Position numbers and translations under genes: made by a program. Below, in pieces: positions 8,941 through 18,423 of a stretch of DNA of 64,000 nt. Position 1 is the stretch's first letter, and every line of letters starts with the position of its first letter. The notes below the pieces were generated by a model. That model was not told the DNA's origin and searched no databases. It saw nothing but the letters and a program-made list of their open reading frames with translations. This DNA is from Undibacterium hunanense (lineage in GTDB: Bacteria; Pseudomonadota; Gammaproteobacteria; Burkholderiales; Burkholderiaceae_D), in contig NZ_JACOGF010000021.1 in the NCBI RefSeq assembly GCF_014284335.1, forward strand, positions 1 through 64,000, read 5' to 3'.

Positions 8941-10041
8941 TTATTTAGGTGAGCGGGCCGCATCACCAACTTTGACCACATCAGTAACCTGCATGATCAA
9001 GCCATAAGAAATATTGTCAAACACGCGGAAAATGAATAAATGGCCAATTTGCTCGTCAGGCAACTTGACGCGTTTATTGTTATCTGTCTTGTCCACAATG
9101 ACTGGGCCGTAGTTATACAGTATCAATACGGTACCAATATTCAGGCCGTCATCCTTGCCACGGTTGATGGAAACAATCTGGTTCTGACCTGCAACTGTGA
9201 CACCACCATACACGGCAACCACTCTGGCATCGACTTCATCTTTCGGTGCATGAGGTACATAGTTCAGGATAGGGGAAGGTGGAATCGGCATCAGGCGGTC
9301 ACCGACTGCCATCTCTTCCTTGGAATTGACGACCAGGAAAGTATGCACGTCACTGACATCTTCATCGGCTTCTTTGTCCAGCTTGACAGTACCCAGATAC
9401 ACGGCTTCATAGCCGATGATGGCCTTGGTTTCCGGATCAAGCAGGGGCACGCCCGGACGGAATACCTGGAACGAGGTGCCACCATCAAGATCGCCACGGA
9501 CATAGGCTTTTTCACCCTGGCCAAGATTCACACGGCCTTCTTTGGTGCCGATAATGCGGGGCGCAGAAGCAAGTTCATTCTTTTCCACGATCAGCGGCTG
9601 CGACAGGAAAGGCTCTATCACCGATGCAGGGATAGCCGGAATGGCATTGTCACCCAGCCCCTGGTTACGGGAACGCGGAGTCCATTTTTCGGTCTGTATG
9701 CCGCCTGGGTTACCCAAACGCAAACGACCATTGGCACGGTCAAAATAGACGATCTGGCCCGGGTAGATCCAGTGCGGATTGCGAATCTCTTCCTGATTCA
9801 TGCCCCAGACTACAGGCCAGCACCATGGGTTTTTCAGGAAGATGCTGGAAATGCCCCACAGGGTATCTCCACGCACAACCACATGCTTGTCCGGTGCGTC
9901 CGGCAGAAATTCGCACTTGCTTTTACTGGCAATGGCTTGCGCCTGAGCAGTAGTCGCCTGTGCCCCTGCGGCAAAGACTTCAGCTGACATCAAAGGCAAA
10001 CTGACAGCGAGGATGGAAGCGATTGTGCTAAACTTTTTCAT
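8941..10041 (-). CDS. LysM-domain secreted protein
   Basis: This 366-residue protein starts with a signal peptide (MKKFSTIASILAVSLPLM, likely cleaved after EVFA). A single LysM domain follows at about residues 50-105 (VVRGDTLWGISSIFL...NPHWIYPGQIVYF), predicting binding to peptidoglycan in the periplasm. The remaining 250 residues are beta-rich and family-specific, without a recognisable catalytic motif. In Burkholderiales this protein is regularly encoded just upstream of dprA, as here. The start was set at the ATG that opens the signal peptide, 29 codons inside the longest frame, with GGA 9 bases before it. It is divergent from def, sharing an intergenic region of about 150 bases. Confidence 0.88.
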   Translation of the reverse strand: MKKFSTIASILAVSLPLMSAEVFAAGAQATTAQAQAIASKSKCEFLPDAPDKHVVVRGDTLWGISSIFLKNPWCWPVVWGMNQEEIRNPHWIYPGQIVYFDRANGRLRLGNPGGIQTEKWTPRSRNQGLGDNAIPAIPASVIEPFLSQPLIVEKNELASAPRIIGTKEGRVNLGQGEKAYVRGDLDGGTSFQVFRPGVPLLDPETKAIIGYEAVYLGTVKLDKEADEDVSDVHTFLVVNSKEEMAVGDRLMPIPPSPILNYVPHAPKDEVDARVVAVYGGVTVAGQNQIVSINRGKDDGLNIGTVLILYNYGPVIVDKTDNNKRVKLPDEQIGHLFIFRVFDNISYGLIMQVTDVVKVGDAARSPK

Positions 10042-10201
10042 GAATAATGTCCGATGCAAAATACCGCAATACCGCAAGCAGTGCGCGCAGGCAGGCGCAA
10101 ACTTGCAAAACTTGCCAAATTGAATCAAATTCTGCCCATAAATCCTTGAACTAGCAAGAAAAACTGCGCAATAAGTCCCAAGGCTTGTTGTGAAATGTCT
10201 T

Positions 10202-10726
10202 ATGACGATACTAAATATACTGCGCTATCCAGATGCGCGCCTCCATAAAGTGGCAAAACCGGTAACACAATTTGATGAACGCCTGAAGACTTTGGTTGCC
10301 GATATGGCTGCAACCATGTACGACGCCCCGGGTGTAGGGCTGGCCGCTTCACAGGTCGATGTGCACGAACAGATCGTGGTGATCGACGTGTCAGAAACCA
10401 ATGACCAGTTACAGGTATTCATCAATCCTGAAATTCTGTGGACCAGTGAAGAAAGAAAGATTTACGACGAAGGTTGCCTGTCCGTGCCCGGTATTTATGA
10501 TGGTGTAGAGCGTCCGGCAGAAGTCAAGGTACGCGCCTTTAATGCCGAAGGCCAGGCATTTGAAGTCCATGCCACGGAATTGCTGGCTGTCTGTATACAG
10601 CATGAAATGGATCACCTGAAAGGCAAGGTATTTGTTGAATACCTGTCGCCGCTGAAGCGCAATCGCATCAAAACCAAGATGCTGAAGGAAGAACGCGAAG
10701 AACAGCGCAAGCGGGCTGAACGCTGA
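10202..10726 (+). CDS. def: Peptide deformylase
   Basis: Peptide deformylase removes the N-formyl group from nascent proteins. The three family motifs are intact: GVGLAASQ (45-52), EGCLS with Cys92, and HEMDH with His134, Glu135 and His138, which together bind the catalytic metal. The length (174 residues) is normal. The ATG start gives [16 protein letters not shown], which aligns with family N-termini; however a GTG four codons upstream (10190) has the better Shine-Dalgarno (AAGG, 6 bases away), so a 178-residue form is possible. It overlaps fmt by one base and the pair is transcribed together. Confidence 0.96.
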   Translation: MTILNILRYPDARLHKVAKPVTQFDERLKTLVADMAATMYDAPGVGLAASQVDVHEQIVVIDVSETNDQLQVFINPEILWTSEERKIYDEGCLSVPGIYDGVERPAEVKVRAFNAEGQAFEVHATELLAVCIQHEMDHLKGKVFVEYLSPLKRNRIKTKMLKEEREEQRKRAER

Positions 10727-11688
10727 TGCGGGTTATTTTTGCGGGCACGCCCGAATTTGCGGCCACCGCACTGCAGGCTCTGCACGCAGCCGGTTTCGAC
10801 ATACCGCTGGTATTAACCCAGCCTGACCGTCCCGCCGGGCGCGGCATGCAATTGCATGCTTCGGCCGTCAAACAATTTGCGCAACAGCATGGCATTCCGG
10901 TAGCGCAACCAGTTTCCCTGCGTCTGGATGGCAAATATCCGGATGTTGCAAAAGAGGCACACGAACTGCTGCTGTCCACACCACATGATGTCATGGTCGT
11001 GGCAGCCTATGGTCTGATATTACCGCTGTCGGTATTGCAGATTCCCCGTCTTGGCTGTCTGAATATCCACGGTTCACTGCTGCCACGCTGGCGTGGTGCT
11101 GCGCCCATACACAGGGCCATAGAAACCGGCGACAGCGAAACCGGCATTACCATCATGCAGATGGAAGAAGGCCTGGATACCGGTCCCATGCTGCTGATGC
11201 AATCAGTACCGATTGCCGGGGACGATACCACCGGCGGCCTGCATGACAAACTGGCAGCACTTGGCGGCACGATGATAGTCGATGCCCTCAGACGTCTGCA
11301 GCAGGGTACATTGCATGCCACAGTGCAACCGGAAGACGGTGTCTGTTATGCCGCCAAAATCAGTAAGACCGAAGCCGCACTGGATTTCAGGCTGCCTGCC
11401 GATGTACTGGAACGCAAGATCCGGGCATTCAACCCTTTCCCCGGCGCGCACGCAGATTATGCAGGCGCCACCCTCAAAATCTGGGGTGCCCGGGCCATTC
11501 CAACCGCCACACCAGCCATACCAGCCATACCGGGGCAGATACTGGCAACCAGTCCGACAGGAATTCTGGTTGCTTGTGGGCAAGGTGCGTTAGAATTAAT
11601 TGAATTGCAAAAACCAGGGGGCAAGCGGCTTTTGGTGAGCGAATTCCTGAAAGGCTTTGATTTTATCGTCGGCAATTGTTTCGATTAA
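10726..11688 (+). CDS. fmt: Methionyl-tRNA formyltransferase
   Basis: Fmt formylates initiator Met-tRNA with 10-formyltetrahydrofolate. The N-terminal catalytic domain shows [11 protein letters not shown], the loop RPAGRG, and the active-site block [17 protein letters not shown] with the catalytic Asn and His, followed by GLDTGPML carrying the Asp. The C-terminal beta-barrel tRNA-binding domain covers about residues 205-320. The ATG overlaps the def stop codon (TGATG), indicating translational coupling. Start and length (320) match the family. Confidence 0.97.
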   Translation: MRVIFAGTPEFAATALQALHAAGFDIPLVLTQPDRPAGRGMQLHASAVKQFAQQHGIPVAQPVSLRLDGKYPDVAKEAHELLLSTPHDVMVVAAYGLILPLSVLQIPRLGCLNIHGSLLPRWRGAAPIHRAIETGDSETGITIMQMEEGLDTGPMLLMQSVPIAGDDTTGGLHDKLAALGGTMIVDALRRLQQGTLHATVQPEDGVCYAAKISKTEAALDFRLPADVLERKIRAFNPFPGAHADYAGATLKIWGARAIPTATPAIPAIPGQILATSPTGILVACGQGALELIELQKPGGKRLLVSEFLKGFDFIVGNCFD

Positions 11689-11894
11689 ATCAAGAAATGA
11701 AGCAAAAAAGCTACATCTTGGCCTGTTTGCGGTCATGATATGCGTTATATAACGGGGAATAGTCCAATTAATGCCTGGTTGCAAGCAAAATCTTTGTTGC
11801 CTGCCGCTACTTGTTGTATTCTCTTACACTGAATTATTGCCATTATTGTTTTCGATAACAAAAACTCTGACAAAGACCTAAAAAAGGTGAGCTC

Positions 11895-12572
11895 ATGAAG
11901 AAACTTCTTCCCATTGCCCTGGCAGCTGGACTGTTGGCAGGTTGTACAACTCCATACAGTGAAACTCCGCTGGCGGGCAATTTCCCGACGACCACGCAAA
12001 ATAAATTGCAAGCGGCGTCGCATTGGCTCCTGATTGCAAAAGATGTCGCCGATCAAATCAAGCTTGGTACTGACAAGATAGGCGCGCCGGTCTATGTTAC
12101 TCCACCACAACAAAACAGCAAATTCACACTGGCTTTCTACAATCAGATCATCACTTCGCTGGTGAATCAGGGTGTGGTTGTCAGAAAAGTGAATGATGGC
12201 ACGGCACAGGTTATCGATATCGAAACCGAACTAGTTCGCTTCTCTCCCAATCGTCATCAAAACACGCGCTTTGTCAGTGTGACCGCGATTGGCGCAGGCA
12301 TTGCTGCGGTTCATGGTCTGGGCATTCCGGTAAAAACCGATTACGTACTGGGTGGCTTGGGCTTGGCCGCTGCGTATGACTGGACGCACTGGGTTAACCA
12401 GGAATATGCAAAAGGTCCTACACCAAGGTATGAATTGATCGTCACCACTTCACTGGTCAAGAATCAGCAGTATGTAGCGCGTCGTACTGATGCCTACTAT
12501 GTCAGCGATTACGACTGGACACTGTACAACAAAGAAACCGACTTCAATTTCCGTGTCGTTGGGGGTCAATAA
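11895..12572 (+). CDS. Putative outer-membrane lipoprotein
   Basis: The 225-residue product has a lipoprotein signal with lipobox LAGC (Cys17), so it is expected to be acylated and sent to the outer membrane. The rest contains short glycine/alanine-rich hydrophobic patches (about residues 132-165) within a beta-rich polar protein. I do not recognise a characterised family. A strong ribosome binding site (AGGTGAG) precedes the ATG. Its stop overlaps the start of the FlgO-like lipoprotein gene by one base, so the two are probably co-translated and may act together in the outer membrane. Confidence 0.75.
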   Translation: MKKLLPIALAAGLLAGCTTPYSETPLAGNFPTTTQNKLQAASHWLLIAKDVADQIKLGTDKIGAPVYVTPPQQNSKFTLAFYNQIITSLVNQGVVVRKVNDGTAQVIDIETELVRFSPNRHQNTRFVSVTAIGAGIAAVHGLGIPVKTDYVLGGLGLAAAYDWTHWVNQEYAKGPTPRYELIVTTSLVKNQQYVARRTDAYYVSDYDWTLYNKETDFNFRVVGGQ

Positions 12573-13138
12573 TGATGAAAAAAACAGCTCTCGCAATCGC
12601 ATCTGTCGTGGCGCTGAGCGCCTGTTCCAGCCTGGGTTTTAACAATGCACCTGTCACGGCTGCACCTGTACCTACCTGGAAAGATGCCGAAGCCAATGAA
12701 TTTATTCCCGCCAATCAGCGCGCAGCGTCAGCACTGATCGCAGCGGCTGGCCAACAAATTGATCCTTCCCGTCCGTTGATCGTTGCCACTCTGGCCAATA
12801 TCAATTCGCTGGAAGATTCATCCACATTTGGCCGTATCATCGCCGAGCAGGTATCGGGGCAATTTACCCGTAGCGGCTACAAGATGATAGAGATGAAATT
12901 CCGCGAGAAGGTTTTCATCCGGCAAAACGTTGGTGAATTCCTGCTGACCCGGGAAATCAAGGATGTGGCCCAAAACCATAGTGCCCAGGCTGTCATCGTT
13001 GGCACCTATGCCGAAAGCGACAAACTGGTGTTTGTTAACCTGAAGCTGATACGCCCGGTAGACAACGTGGTCATCAGCACCTTTGATTACGCCGTCCCTA
13101 TGGACAAGACAGTCAAGGCTTTGCTGGGTCGTCGTTAA
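12572..13138 (+). CDS. FlgO-like outer-membrane lipoprotein
   Basis: This 188-residue lipoprotein has lipobox LSAC (Cys18). Its body resembles the FlgO domain: RPLIVATLANINSLEDSSTFGRI is the characteristic opening, followed by an ISGQF/MIEMKFR region and the alpha/beta segment QAVIVGTYAESD. FlgO of Vibrio is an outer-membrane lipoprotein needed for normal flagellar function; no flagellar genes lie nearby, so that role is not implied here. It starts on the stop codon of the upstream lipoprotein gene and is followed by a strong terminator. Confidence 0.75.
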   Translation: MMKKTALAIASVVALSACSSLGFNNAPVTAAPVPTWKDAEANEFIPANQRAASALIAAAGQQIDPSRPLIVATLANINSLEDSSTFGRIIAEQVSGQFTRSGYKMIEMKFREKVFIRQNVGEFLLTREIKDVAQNHSAQAVIVGTYAESDKLVFVNLKLIRPVDNVVISTFDYAVPMDKTVKALLGRR

Positions 13139-13155
13139 TCCGCATAGTTTGCAAG

Positions 13156-13195
13156 CAAAAAAGGCGACAGTGCTGGCACTGTCGCCTTTTTGCAT
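13156..13195. terminator. Bidirectional rho-independent terminator
   Basis: GGCGACAGTGC (13163-13173) and GCACTGTCGCC (13176-13186) form an 11-bp GC-rich stem, with an A-tract before and a T-tract after. It sits between the convergent lipoprotein operon and the LysR-type gene and can end transcripts from both sides. Confidence 0.9.
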
Positions 13196-13225
13196 TCTGT
13201 GACCTCAACATCAGGAAGCATCAGG

Positions 13226-14140
13226 CTACAGTTCGATATCGCTTCCAAACAAATCACTGCGCGCCGCCCGGCTGATTGCCAGTACCGCAGGGTGAGTCAG
13301 CTTGCGCTGTACTGAAATGGCGTAGAACTGTTCACGAATATCATCGGTCTGCCCCAGCAATTGCACGTCGTACTGGCGTATCAACATGTCAGCAATCACA
13401 GTGGGGGCAGCAAAAAAACCGGCTCCCGCCTGGCCAAAGGCACTCATGAGCGCACTATCATCAAACTCGCCAGCGACGCGTGGATGCAAATCCTGCTGAT
13501 CAAACCAGTGCAGCAGTTTGGCCCGCAGGGCAGCATCTTCCCCCGGCAGCAAAAACGGCGCTGCTTCCAGGCAGTGCGGAAAATTGCGCGGATATTGTTG
13601 AAGTAAGGCAGACGTACCAAAAAAACTGATGCCGCATTCCCCCAGCAAATGGCTATATCCACGTACATTCACTGTGGTTGGCATGGGGCTGTCAGACATG
13701 ACCACATCCAGTTTGTGGGTCGCCAGATCACCCAGCAAGACTTCCATCTTGCCTTCTCGGCAATTAATGCGCAAAGTCTGTGGCAGTTTCAGGGCAGGTT
13801 CGAGCAAGCGGTAGGCCAATGCCTTGGGCAGCGCATCTGATACTCCCACCCTTAGCTGCACTGTTCTTTCTGTTGGCCTGTGATGCAAGACTTCTTCCAG
13901 TTCTTGCCCCAAAGCAAAAATATCCTCTGCATAGCTCAGTACCAGGCGGCCGGCCTCGGTCAGTTCCAGATTACGCCCACTCTTGCGAAACAGGGCCTCA
14001 CCCTGTATTTCTTCAAACAGGCTTAACTGGGCACTGATGGTTTGTGGCGTCAGGTGTAATTGCTCACTGGCGCGGGCAATACTCCCAGCCTTGGCCACCA
14101 TCCAGAAGTAATGCAGGTGTTTGTAATTGAGTGCGGGCAT
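13226..14140 (-). CDS. nhaR: NhaR-type LysR transcriptional regulator
   Basis: A 304-residue LysR-type regulator. The winged helix-turn-helix occupies residues 1-62 (LNYKHLHYFWMVAKAGSIARASEQLHL in two helices, LTPQTISAQLSLFE recognition helix), followed by an effector-binding domain that is NhaR-like (RVGVSDALPK, VVMSDSPMP, FFGTSALL). NhaR activates sodium/proton antiporter genes in response to Na+ in enterobacteria. No nhaA is nearby; here the gene is divergent from the Bax-inhibitor-1/TerC pair with a 163-base gap, so that pair is the likely local target. No Shine-Dalgarno is seen at the ATG. Confidence 0.85.
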   Translation of the reverse strand: MPALNYKHLHYFWMVAKAGSIARASEQLHLTPQTISAQLSLFEEIQGEALFRKSGRNLELTEAGRLVLSYAEDIFALGQELEEVLHHRPTERTVQLRVGVSDALPKALAYRLLEPALKLPQTLRINCREGKMEVLLGDLATHKLDVVMSDSPMPTTVNVRGYSHLLGECGISFFGTSALLQQYPRNFPHCLEAAPFLLPGEDAALRAKLLHWFDQQDLHPRVAGEFDDSALMSAFGQAGAGFFAAPTVIADMLIRQYDVQLLGQTDDIREQFYAISVQRKLTHPAVLAISRAARSDLFGSDIEL

Positions 14141-14244
14141 ATAGAAATGTACAGTCTGTCAATACATCTGTTTTAACGAAGTAAAATTCAATTATATTCG
14201 ACTTTTATTGTTTGTTAGCACGGTCTACACTTTCATTACCTTCT

Positions 14245-14287
14245 GTTGAGAAGGTGAGGTCATTCACTGTTGATGAATTACCTCAAC
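14245..14287 (+). promoter_or_regulatory. Leader hairpins before the BI-1/TerC operon
   Basis: GAGGT-c-ATTCA (14256-14266) pairs with TGAAT-t-ACCTC (14274-14284), leaving a 7-base loop. GTTGAG (14245-14250) can instead pair with CTCAAC (14282-14287), excluding the first structure. The pairing region ends about 6 bases before the ribosome binding site AGGAGAG (14293-14299). It may modulate translation; it does not match the known Mn-sensing yybP-ykoY riboswitch core. Confidence 0.35.
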
Positions 14288-14303
14288 ATTTCAGGAGAGA
14301 AGC

Positions 14304-14990
14304 ATGAAAATTGTCAGTCGTTCCACCCAAGGTGAAGCGCAAACAGTGTCCTATGTGGATGGCAGTATCAGTGCCGGCCACAAGGTCTTGCGCAATACCT
14401 ATATGTTGCTGTCGATGACTTTGCTGTTTTCAGCATTGACTGCCGCAGCCACCGTTACCTTCGCCATTCCGGGCCCAGGCATCTTGCTGACCCTGGTTGG
14501 CTACTTTGGCCTCTTGTTCGCCACCACCAAATTACAAAATAGCGCCTGGGGCATTGCTTCAGTCTTCGCGCTGACCGGTTTCATGGGATATACCCTGGGG
14601 CCAATTCTGACCCGCTATCTGGGCATGCCAGGCGGTACCAGCATCGTCATGACAGCCATGGCCATGACCGGCCTGATCTTCATGGGTCTGTCTGCTTATG
14701 TACTGATCAGCAAACGTGATTTCAGCTTCATGGCCGGCTTTTTGATGGTGGGTATGCTGGTGGCTTTTGTTGCCAGCCTGGGCGCGATTTTCTTCCAGAT
14801 TCCGGCCTTGTCACTGACAATTTCCGCAGTCATGGTGTTGTTGATGTCAGGCATGATTTTGTTTGAAACCAGCAATATCATCCACGGCGGTGAAACCAAC
14901 TACATCATGGCAACCGTCAGCCTGTACGTCACGATCTTTAACCTGTTCACCAGCCTGCTGCATTTGCTGGGCATTGTTGAGAAAGAATAA
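14304..14990 (+). CDS. Bax inhibitor-1 / YccA family membrane protein
   Basis: This 228-residue inner-membrane protein belongs to the BAX inhibitor-1 family, closest to YccA, which binds and modulates the FtsH protease in E. coli. Seven hydrophobic helices are evident, separated by short loops, with a cytoplasmic polar N-terminus of about 30 residues. The last segments carry the family pattern with acidic residues (LFETSNIIHGGETNYI), thought to line the ion path in the family. The ribosome binding site is AGGAGAG. The terC-like gene begins two bases after its stop codon, so the two membrane proteins are co-expressed. Confidence 0.9.
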   Translation: MKIVSRSTQGEAQTVSYVDGSISAGHKVLRNTYMLLSMTLLFSALTAAATVTFAIPGPGILLTLVGYFGLLFATTKLQNSAWGIASVFALTGFMGYTLGPILTRYLGMPGGTSIVMTAMAMTGLIFMGLSAYVLISKRDFSFMAGFLMVGMLVAFVASLGAIFFQIPALSLTISAVMVLLMSGMILFETSNIIHGGETNYIMATVSLYVTIFNLFTSLLHLLGIVEKE

Positions 14991-14992
14991 TA

Positions 14993-15967
14993 ATGTTGCA
15001 TACCGTCGCTCAGCCCTGGATGTGGGCAGTATTTATCGGCTTTGTTTTACTCATGTTGGCAATCGACGTGCTGGCCCTTGGTGGCTCGCGCGCCCACAAA
15101 GTCAGCATCCGGGAAGCGGCGGCATGGTCCATCGTCTGGGTCAGTCTGGCCCTGTTATTCGATTTCGGTTTGTGGATTTATCTGTCGGACACCGTAGGTC
15201 GTGAAATTGCAACGGCCAAGGCCATGGAATTCCTGGCCGGCTACGTCATAGAGAAATCGCTGTCGGTCGACAATGTCTTTGTCTTCCTGCTGATCTTTGG
15301 TCACTTTGCGGTACCGCCACAGTATCAACGCAAAGTTTTGCTGTACGGCGTACTGGGCGCGATTGTGATGCGCATCATCATGATCCTGGCCGGTAGCTGG
15401 GTGGTTGCCCAGTTCTCATGGGTGCTGTACCTGTTTGGTATCTTCCTGCTCATCACCGGTATGCGCATGCTGGTGGCGGCAGAACAGGAACCTGATCTGG
15501 AAGCCAATCCGGTATTGCGTCTGGCGAAAAAGATACTGCCTTTCACCAAAGAATTTCACAAGGAAAAATTCACCATCAAGGTGGATGGCAAACGCCTTTT
15601 CACGCCATTGTTCCTGGTGTTGATACTGATAGAAATTTCTGACGTGATTTTTGCAGTGGATTCCATCCCGGCGATTTTTGCAGTGACGACAGATCCCTTC
15701 ATTGTCTTCACATCCAACATTTTCGCCATCATGGGCCTGCGTGCACTGTACTTCTTGCTGGCAGATATGGCAGACCGCTTCCATTTGCTGAAATTCGGCC
15801 TGGCATTTGTGCTGATGTTTGTTGGTATCAAAATGCTGATCGTTAAATGGATGCACGTACCGACCAGCATATCGCTGATGGTCATCGGTGGCTTGCTGGG
15901 TGCCTCGATTATCGCCAGCCTGTTTGTCAGCAGGAAAAAAAATGATGCAGAGTTAAAGCAGAAGTAA
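14993..15967 (+). CDS. TerC/Alx family metal-homeostasis membrane protein
   Basis: A 324-residue TerC-family integral membrane protein with about nine hydrophobic segments. The conserved acidic membrane motifs are present: EKSLSVDNVFVF in the first half and IEISDVIFAVDSIPAIFAVT in the second, together with NIFAIMGLRALYF. Alx, the E. coli homologue, exports Mn(II) and responds to alkaline pH, so Mn or Ca handling is the likely role; substrate is inferred only. The gene is coupled to the Bax-inhibitor-1 gene (two-base gap) and closed by a strong terminator. Tellurite resistance is not supported by neighbours. Confidence 0.9.
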   Translation: MLHTVAQPWMWAVFIGFVLLMLAIDVLALGGSRAHKVSIREAAAWSIVWVSLALLFDFGLWIYLSDTVGREIATAKAMEFLAGYVIEKSLSVDNVFVFLLIFGHFAVPPQYQRKVLLYGVLGAIVMRIIMILAGSWVVAQFSWVLYLFGIFLLITGMRMLVAAEQEPDLEANPVLRLAKKILPFTKEFHKEKFTIKVDGKRLFTPLFLVLILIEISDVIFAVDSIPAIFAVTTDPFIVFTSNIFAIMGLRALYFLLADMADRFHLLKFGLAFVLMFVGIKMLIVKWMHVPTSISLMVIGGLLGASIIASLFVSRKKNDAELKQK

Positions 15968-16023
15968 GACAGCAAGCCATGCGCGAAAGCGCTGGTGCAG
16001 TAATCAATACATGAGTCCCTTTG

Positions 16024-16058
16024 GCACATCACAGCTTGACCGTGATGTGCTTTTTTTT
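16024..16058 (+). terminator. Rho-independent terminator after the TerC gene
   Basis: GCACATCAC (16024-16032) pairs perfectly with GTGATGTGC (16042-16050), followed immediately by eight T residues. It ends the Bax-inhibitor-1/TerC operon two bases before the convergent DUF4214 gene finishes. Confidence 0.92.
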
Positions 16059-16059
16059 A

Positions 16060-18423
16060 TCAGGACGGGAAATCCATGTACTGCGTATGATGCTGCGACT
16101 GTCCAAGCAATTCCAGTGGAACAGGGGCAGGCCCGGATACCATCTGACTATATGTATCATCCACAATATGAGCGACGCCAACCACATCCAGTTTTGTATC
16201 ATGCGTGGTCGAGCTTGAACTGACAGTCGTTGTCAGGTAGGGATTATTGGTGCTCTCTATGAACTTGCCATTCATATCCACCATTATTACTGACACAATG
16301 CCGCCATTTTTGACCATGTTTTGCAACTGCGCAGAATCGGTCGTTCCGAGATTAAAATCTACCGTCGAATCCAGCGGCGATATCGTGTCGTCAACCGCAA
16401 CAATCTGGCCATTGATCTTCAAATAGGCTTTGGTAAAGCTGTATTCCCAACCATTAATACTGGCCTTGACCAGCAAATTGGTATTTGAACTATTGATCGT
16501 ATTGATAGCCGTCGTTGTACCGCCAACCGGAGTCAATACAATGTTGCTTGCTGGCGTTCCGTCCTTATTTGTATAAATGGCACGCATTTGGAAATCCCAC
16601 AATTTCGTACTGATGGAATACCCGGAAGTATTCGTGATGACCAGACTTAAATTGTGGTTGGTAAAATAATCATCATAGACCTGTTTTGCGGTTTTGTTAT
16701 CAAACACAAAATCCAGAACCGTGTCGTTGGCACCAATATTGCCGATTCTCGCAAGAACGTTGTTGCCCTCCATTAGTATTGCTGAACCTCCGGTATTTTG
16801 CCCTGCCACTATCGTGTATTTAATTTCACTCATTACAAAGTTATAGGTAGGCTGATTCAGGTAAGCTGTAATATAGGTACCCACTTTTGGCAGAACAGGT
16901 GGCAAGGCATAAGAGTCTATATAAGCACGACTACCGTATTGATTGGCTTGCAAAGTGGGATTGTTGGTACTCTCGATGGCATTGCCATTGAAGTCAACGA
17001 CGGCGACAGAAACCACACCGCCATTGTTAATGAGATTTTGCACTTGCGCGCTGGTGACAGCGAACACATTGAAATCGACGGTGCCGTCACTTTGTAAAAT
17101 AAGATTATCGGCAGCGATAACCTGTCCATTGATTTTCAAATAGGCGGTGCCAGTGAAATATTCAAGGCTATTGATATTCGCCTTCACTGCCAGGGTGCCC
17201 GAACTACTGGTGTAGATACTGATGTTGGTTGCCGGCGTACCTGGCTTGTCAGCGTAAACAGGATGAATTTTAAAGTCCTTCAACATGGTCGAATTGGTAT
17301 TGCCTGCGGCATCAGTAAGCTGCAGACTCAGGCTACTCGATGTACTTGTAAAGTAGTCGTTATAGGCCTGTCTGGCAAACGCAGGATCAACCTGAAAATT
17401 CAAGGTAGTTGCAGAGGCACCGATGTTCGTTACCTTGCCAATCACTATGCCATTCAGCACCAAGGTAGCGCTTCCGCCTGTATTTTCGCCAGCCAGAATA
17501 TTGTACTGAAATGAACTCATCACAGGCACAACACCGCTCCCTGGCACATTGCTCCACGCAGTAGTGTAGGTACCTGATGGTGGCAGCATGGGTGGTGTCG
17601 AATCAAGCAACACCGCAGTTTGTGCGCCGGTTTTGCCCGTATTTCCAAAAATATCACTGACCTTCACACCCAATGTCTTCGTACCATCGTTACCCCAGTA
17701 TGCATTGCCAGGTATATGGATGACGGCCTTGCGTGCAAGCACTTCATCCAGAGTCAGCACATGGGTAATAGGTGTTGAAAACGAATTATTTCCGTTCATC
17801 AGTTCCATTTGGAAACCGGCAGCCGCCTGCATCCCTGTCAGGTCGACAATGACATCCATGCCAGCGAATTTTTCGGCAGCACTGATGCCATTGCTGGCCT
17901 CTGCAATTTTCAAGGGTTGAGTGGGTACCAGTGTCGGCAAAAGCGCCGTTGCACTCACCGTTGACAAGATATTGCGCATCACCTCAAACGTGTATGCCGA
18001 ACTATAACTGGCCGCTTTGGCAGCGGTATCCAGGCTTGCCGTAAAACCGGCCGCAAAGGCCAGCTTACTGTCAATGGTCGCACCGTCCAGACTTTGTGGT
18101 GTCGCACCATTAACGATCGCCAATGCAGCTGTGCCCAGATTCACTGCACCGCTATCAATCTGGGTAGACCAGTATTTCAGGCCAGCGGCGTCCACCGTCC
18201 GCCCAAACAGATTTTTATACAACGCCGTCACCACATCTGCCGTGGTTTTACCACCGTACATCAGTTTGTACTCAGACTGCTCGCTGAAAGACTGCGCCAG
18301 ACTGGGCAGGGAAATTTTATTGGCATCAAGCTGGCCTTCCCAATATTGCAAACCGGCCACATCAGCGGGGCGGTTGAAGTAAGCGATATACAGCTTTTGT
18401 ATGGTGCTGGCGTTGATACCCAT
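16060..18423 (-). CDS. DUF4214 domain protein, probably exported
   Basis: This 787-residue protein has two DUF4214-type units in its first 110 residues (LYIAYFNRPADVAGLQYW and LYKNLFGRTVDAAGLKYW), a domain common in large secreted, S-layer or RTX-type proteins. It lacks an N-terminal signal peptide, as is usual for type I secreted proteins, and ends in a non-charged tail. Residues about 277-491 and 508-730 are two copies of one beta-rich unit. It is rich in Asn, Thr, Ser and Gly and its sequence is visibly less GC-rich than its neighbours. No secretion genes are adjacent. The ATG lacks a clear Shine-Dalgarno. Function at the cell surface is inferred. Confidence 0.82.
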   Translation of the reverse strand: MGINASTIQKLYIAYFNRPADVAGLQYWEGQLDANKISLPSLAQSFSEQSEYKLMYGGKTTADVVTALYKNLFGRTVDAAGLKYWSTQIDSGAVNLGTAALAIVNGATPQSLDGATIDSKLAFAAGFTASLDTAAKAASYSSAYTFEVMRNILSTVSATALLPTLVPTQPLKIAEASNGISAAEKFAGMDVIVDLTGMQAAAGFQMELMNGNNSFSTPITHVLTLDEVLARKAVIHIPGNAYWGNDGTKTLGVKVSDIFGNTGKTGAQTAVLLDSTPPMLPPSGTYTTAWSNVPGSGVVPVMSSFQYNILAGENTGGSATLVLNGIVIGKVTNIGASATTLNFQVDPAFARQAYNDYFTSTSSSLSLQLTDAAGNTNSTMLKDFKIHPVYADKPGTPATNISIYTSSSGTLAVKANINSLEYFTGTAYLKINGQVIAADNLILQSDGTVDFNVFAVTSAQVQNLINNGGVVSVAVVDFNGNAIESTNNPTLQANQYGSRAYIDSYALPPVLPKVGTYITAYLNQPTYNFVMSEIKYTIVAGQNTGGSAILMEGNNVLARIGNIGANDTVLDFVFDNKTAKQVYDDYFTNHNLSLVITNTSGYSISTKLWDFQMRAIYTNKDGTPASNIVLTPVGGTTTAINTINSSNTNLLVKASINGWEYSFTKAYLKINGQIVAVDDTISPLDSTVDFNLGTTDSAQLQNMVKNGGIVSVIMVDMNGKFIESTNNPYLTTTVSSSSTTHDTKLDVVGVAHIVDDTYSQMVSGPAPVPLELLGQSQHHTQYMDFPS
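16234..17595 (-). repeat. Internal duplication within the DUF4214 gene
   Basis: Codons for residues 277-491 (16951-17595) and 508-730 (16234-16902) encode homologous units. Shared blocks in the same order are AGxNTGGSA, NIGAxxTxLxF, YxDYFT, Y-x-K-x-GTPAxNI, AYLKINGQ, STVDFN or GTVDFN, QNxxxNGGxVSV and ESTNNP. The copies are clearly diverged, so the duplication is not recent. Confidence 0.85.

Noticed and set aside
14141-14303. yybP-ykoY Mn riboswitch before the TerC operon
   Set aside because: The GGGGAGUAG-type core is absent.
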